IMG/VR virus record: IMGVR_UViG_3300025086_000116
Coordinates: 1-33,209 of that record
Source of the DNA: a virus
Direction: 5' to 3' (one strand)
Length of the DNA: 33,209 nucleotides
The position numbers and the translations under genes were made by a program. Shown here piece after piece: positions 31,913-33,209 of this stretch. Below the pieces are notes generated by a model. The model was given only the letters and a program-made list of their open reading frames with translations. It made no database searches and was not told the origin of the DNA. Numbering within the stretch: the first letter of the stretch is position 1; each line of letters begins with the position of its first letter.

Positions 31913-32755
31913 TTAAGCAGCCTGAAAGTCGGCTTCCAAGGTATCGACTGCGTCCATGATTTCATCTTGCATGGCTTCGTCGGCGGCTTGCATAGAGGAT
32001 TGCTTATAGCTCTCTTCGATGCGTTTGTTTTCCCCAGTAATTAACCCAGTGACATGCGCTAATGAGTCATACGTCATTTGATCCATCGGGAGGGGAGAAC
32101 CAAATTGGGGGGAGAAATGCATGACATAGTAGGTAGCACCCTTCGGAGACTTCATCTTGTCAGCTTTTAAGATACTGTCAAAATCCCAAAGATTCATGCC
32201 ACTGGGCATCCTGTTTATGACATCGTGATAAAACGGTCCATAATTTTTACGCTTTAAGGATAAGATACAAGGCTGGTTTTCTATAGTAACCTCTTTGCCT
32301 TGCGCGGTCTTACCAGTATACGAAACTAGACCTCTAATGATCCTATAGCGATCACGGCCTTCGTATTCTTTGCGCTCTTGTTCAGACATTTGTACAGATT
32401 GCTCATAAGTAGGCATTCCGCACATTAATCCACCTAACTGATCCCTTGCCTCTTCACGATTGTTTTTAACAAGCAGAGACTTATTGATCAGTTTATTATC
32501 GCCCCAATGTTGATATTGGATATGGTTTGAGAAGGCTCTTAATTTTACACCATCTTTTGCATAAACTCTATCTTCTTGAGTGTTAAGAAAGAATGCTCCT
32601 AGAGGAATTTGATCTCCGTTGGCATCTTCTCCAAAACTATTGATTTTAAGAGTCGGTATCGTAGGACTCTTCTCTGTATTGCTCGACGCAGCTCCCAAGG
32701 CTGCAGAAATATCATCTAATGTTAAGCCATCTTCTTTTATTATTAAATCTGTCAT
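31913..32755 (-). CDS. Putative ssDNA-binding or strand-annealing protein
   Basis: The protein has 280 residues. I cannot match a family with certainty. The first 40 residues are disordered, and a beta-rich core (LKINSFGEDANGDQIPLGAF, YRIIRGLVSYTGKTAQGKEV, YYVMHFSPQFG) looks like an OB-type domain. The C-terminus (about 245-280) is a strongly acidic helix ending EIMDAVDTLEADFQAA. An acidic tail with a terminal hydrophobic residue is a hallmark of phage ssDNA-binding proteins such as T7 gp2.5. Together with coupling to a RecE-like exonuclease this points to an SSB or annealing partner. It is the first gene after promoter P3, with AGGAA as Shine-Dalgarno, so expression should be early and high. 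Confidence 0.45.
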   Translation of the reverse strand: MTDLIIKEDGLTLDDISAALGAASSNTEKSPTIPTLKINSFGEDANGDQIPLGAFFLNTQEDRVYAKDGVKLRAFSNHIQYQHWGDNKLINKSLLVKNNREEARDQLGGLMCGMPTYEQSVQMSEQERKEYEGRDRYRIIRGLVSYTGKTAQGKEVTIENQPCILSLKRKNYGPFYHDVINRMPSGMNLWDFDSILKADKMKSPKGATYYVMHFSPQFGSPLPMDQMTYDSLAHVTGLITGENKRIEESYKQSSMQAADEAMQDEIMDAVDTLEADFQAA

Positions 32756-32782
32756 AAACAGTTCCTTTTTGGTTAGATGTAC

Positions 32783-32811
32783 ATCATAACATTAACTAAT
32801 GTTTTCGTCAA
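32783..32811 (-). promoter_or_regulatory. Sigma70-type promoter P3 of the leftward early operon, with operator-like palindrome
   Basis: On the minus strand, TTGACG (32811-32806) and TATGAT (32788-32783) are 17 bases apart, with TGT before the -10. The spacer contains a perfect inverted repeat, AACATTA-GT-TAATGTT, at 32788-32803, which ends on the first base of the -10 and would suit a repressor or activator site. Transcription would start near 32776, about 20 nt before the start of the putative SSB gene. The polymerase gene lies upstream, so P3 is internal to the leftward arm. Confidence 0.7.
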
Positions 32812-33209
32812 CAATATTCGTCTTGTTCTAACCAATTATTTCCACCGCTGATTTCAATGTCTAAAGGTACAGCTAGTGAGTATCCAAAGCGTTCTTCTGC
32901 TTCTTCCCCCACCTTAGTCATAGCCTCTGTAAGAATATCTTTAACCTGCTGTAATTCCTCAGAAAAACAGTCTACTACGATTGAGTCATGTACAGTTAGA
33001 ATAAGCTTAGATTTAAGCTTTGCTGCCTTGAATAATCTGAAGGCTCTGATGCAAGCAAGCTGCACTAAATCGGCTGAAAATCCTTGGACAGGATAGTTCA
33101 AAATCTGGGTTGCATTTGATACCCTATTATTCCTAGTTCTAACCACATTAGGCCAGAAATATTGCCGCCCAGATGGCGTCTGTACAATCCCATTCTTGAG
33201 AGTTCCGGT
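32808..33209 (-). CDS. polA: DNA polymerase A (family A), C-terminal part, partial at right window edge
   Basis: The frame is open to the edge of the window; the GTG at 33146 is internal and not the start. 133 residues are visible. The C-terminal palm of family A polymerases is clear: RNNRVSNATQILNYPVQGF and SADLVQLACIRAF (thumb/palm helix), then motif C in LILTVHDSIVVDC, where His-Asp provides a catalytic metal-binding Asp. The end is short after EISGGNNWLEQDEYC. It should replicate the phage genome. Whether it has a proofreading domain or an inserted zinc domain, as reported in relatives such as HMO-2011, cannot be seen here. Its stop lies about 50 bases upstream of the next gene, and promoter P3 overlaps its last codons. 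Confidence 0.9.
   Translation of the reverse strand, partial: TGTLKNGIVQTPSGRQYFWPNVVRTRNNRVSNATQILNYPVQGFSADLVQLACIRAFRLFKAAKLKSKLILTVHDSIVVDCFSEELQQVKDILTEAMTKVGEEAEERFGYSLAVPLDIEISGGNNWLEQDEYC

Noticed and set aside
32808-33146. GTG at 33146 as polymerase start
   Set aside because: The family A polymerase sequence continues in frame to the window edge (SGRQYFWPNVVRTRNN).
1-33209. tRNA genes, CRISPR arrays, insertion sequences, T7-type phage promoters
   Set aside because: Non-coding gaps are few and short; none shows a cloverleaf, regular spaced repeats, transposase frame or a repeated 20-base promoter word of the T7 type.

Overview
The window is a contiguous piece of a double-stranded DNA tailed phage genome with short-tailed (podovirus) architecture, about 40% GC by eye and almost entirely coding. 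The evidence is a portal C-terminus, scaffold-like and major capsid genes, a T7/P22-style pair of tail-tube (adaptor and nozzle) genes, several tail fibres, a lysis cassette, very large ejection-type virion proteins, and a converging replication and nucleotide-metabolism arm. Fibre N-termini such as MAIKVGGTEV and SRARDLADF, the cobalamin-dependent ribonucleotide reductase, MazG and RecE-like genes, and the gene order resemble marine podoviruses of the HMO-2011 kind that infect Alphaproteobacteria. That placement is inference from memory; no search was run.

Layout. Bases 2-4521 (+) hold the head module: portal (cut by the window edge), a 71-aa helical protein, a multidomain SleB-hydrolase-like protein, a scaffold candidate, a roughly 305-nt gap with a sigma70-type promoter, then the major capsid gene and a stem-loop. 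Bases 4589-6928 encode the tail tube. Bases 6932-15653 are an adhesion module of five fibre or tip proteins plus a tail-assembly chaperone. The second protein carries three sets of five beta-propeller-type repeats. A second promoter at 15658-15686 starts the module 15722-27867: a small gp13-like protein, a coiled-coil protein, endolysin with a C-terminal membrane segment, nested spanins, a helical protein ending in an S74 self-cleaving chaperone domain, two small proteins, and two large ejection-type proteins.

Bases 27868-28012 are a convergent intergenic region with stem-loop terminators in both orientations. Bases 28013-33209 (-) hold the early arm, read from right to left: DNA polymerase A (cut by the window edge), a third promoter, a possible ssDNA-binding protein, a RecE-like exonuclease, a PD-(D/E)XK nuclease, an unknown protein, a DUF3310-type protein, MazG and class II ribonucleotide reductase. 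Together these would supply dNTPs, clean up nucleotides, and replicate and recombine phage DNA.

The most notable signals are: three promoters sharing a TTG-N20-TGT-TATAnT layout with inverted repeats at the spacer/-10 junction; a long MCP leader that contains both stem-loops and a 74-codon frame with no ATG; an S74 chaperone on a mainly helical virion protein; an EF-hand plus zinc-knuckle SleB protein in the head cluster; and a 3x5 beta-propeller adhesin. No tRNA, CRISPR array, integrase or insertion sequence was seen.
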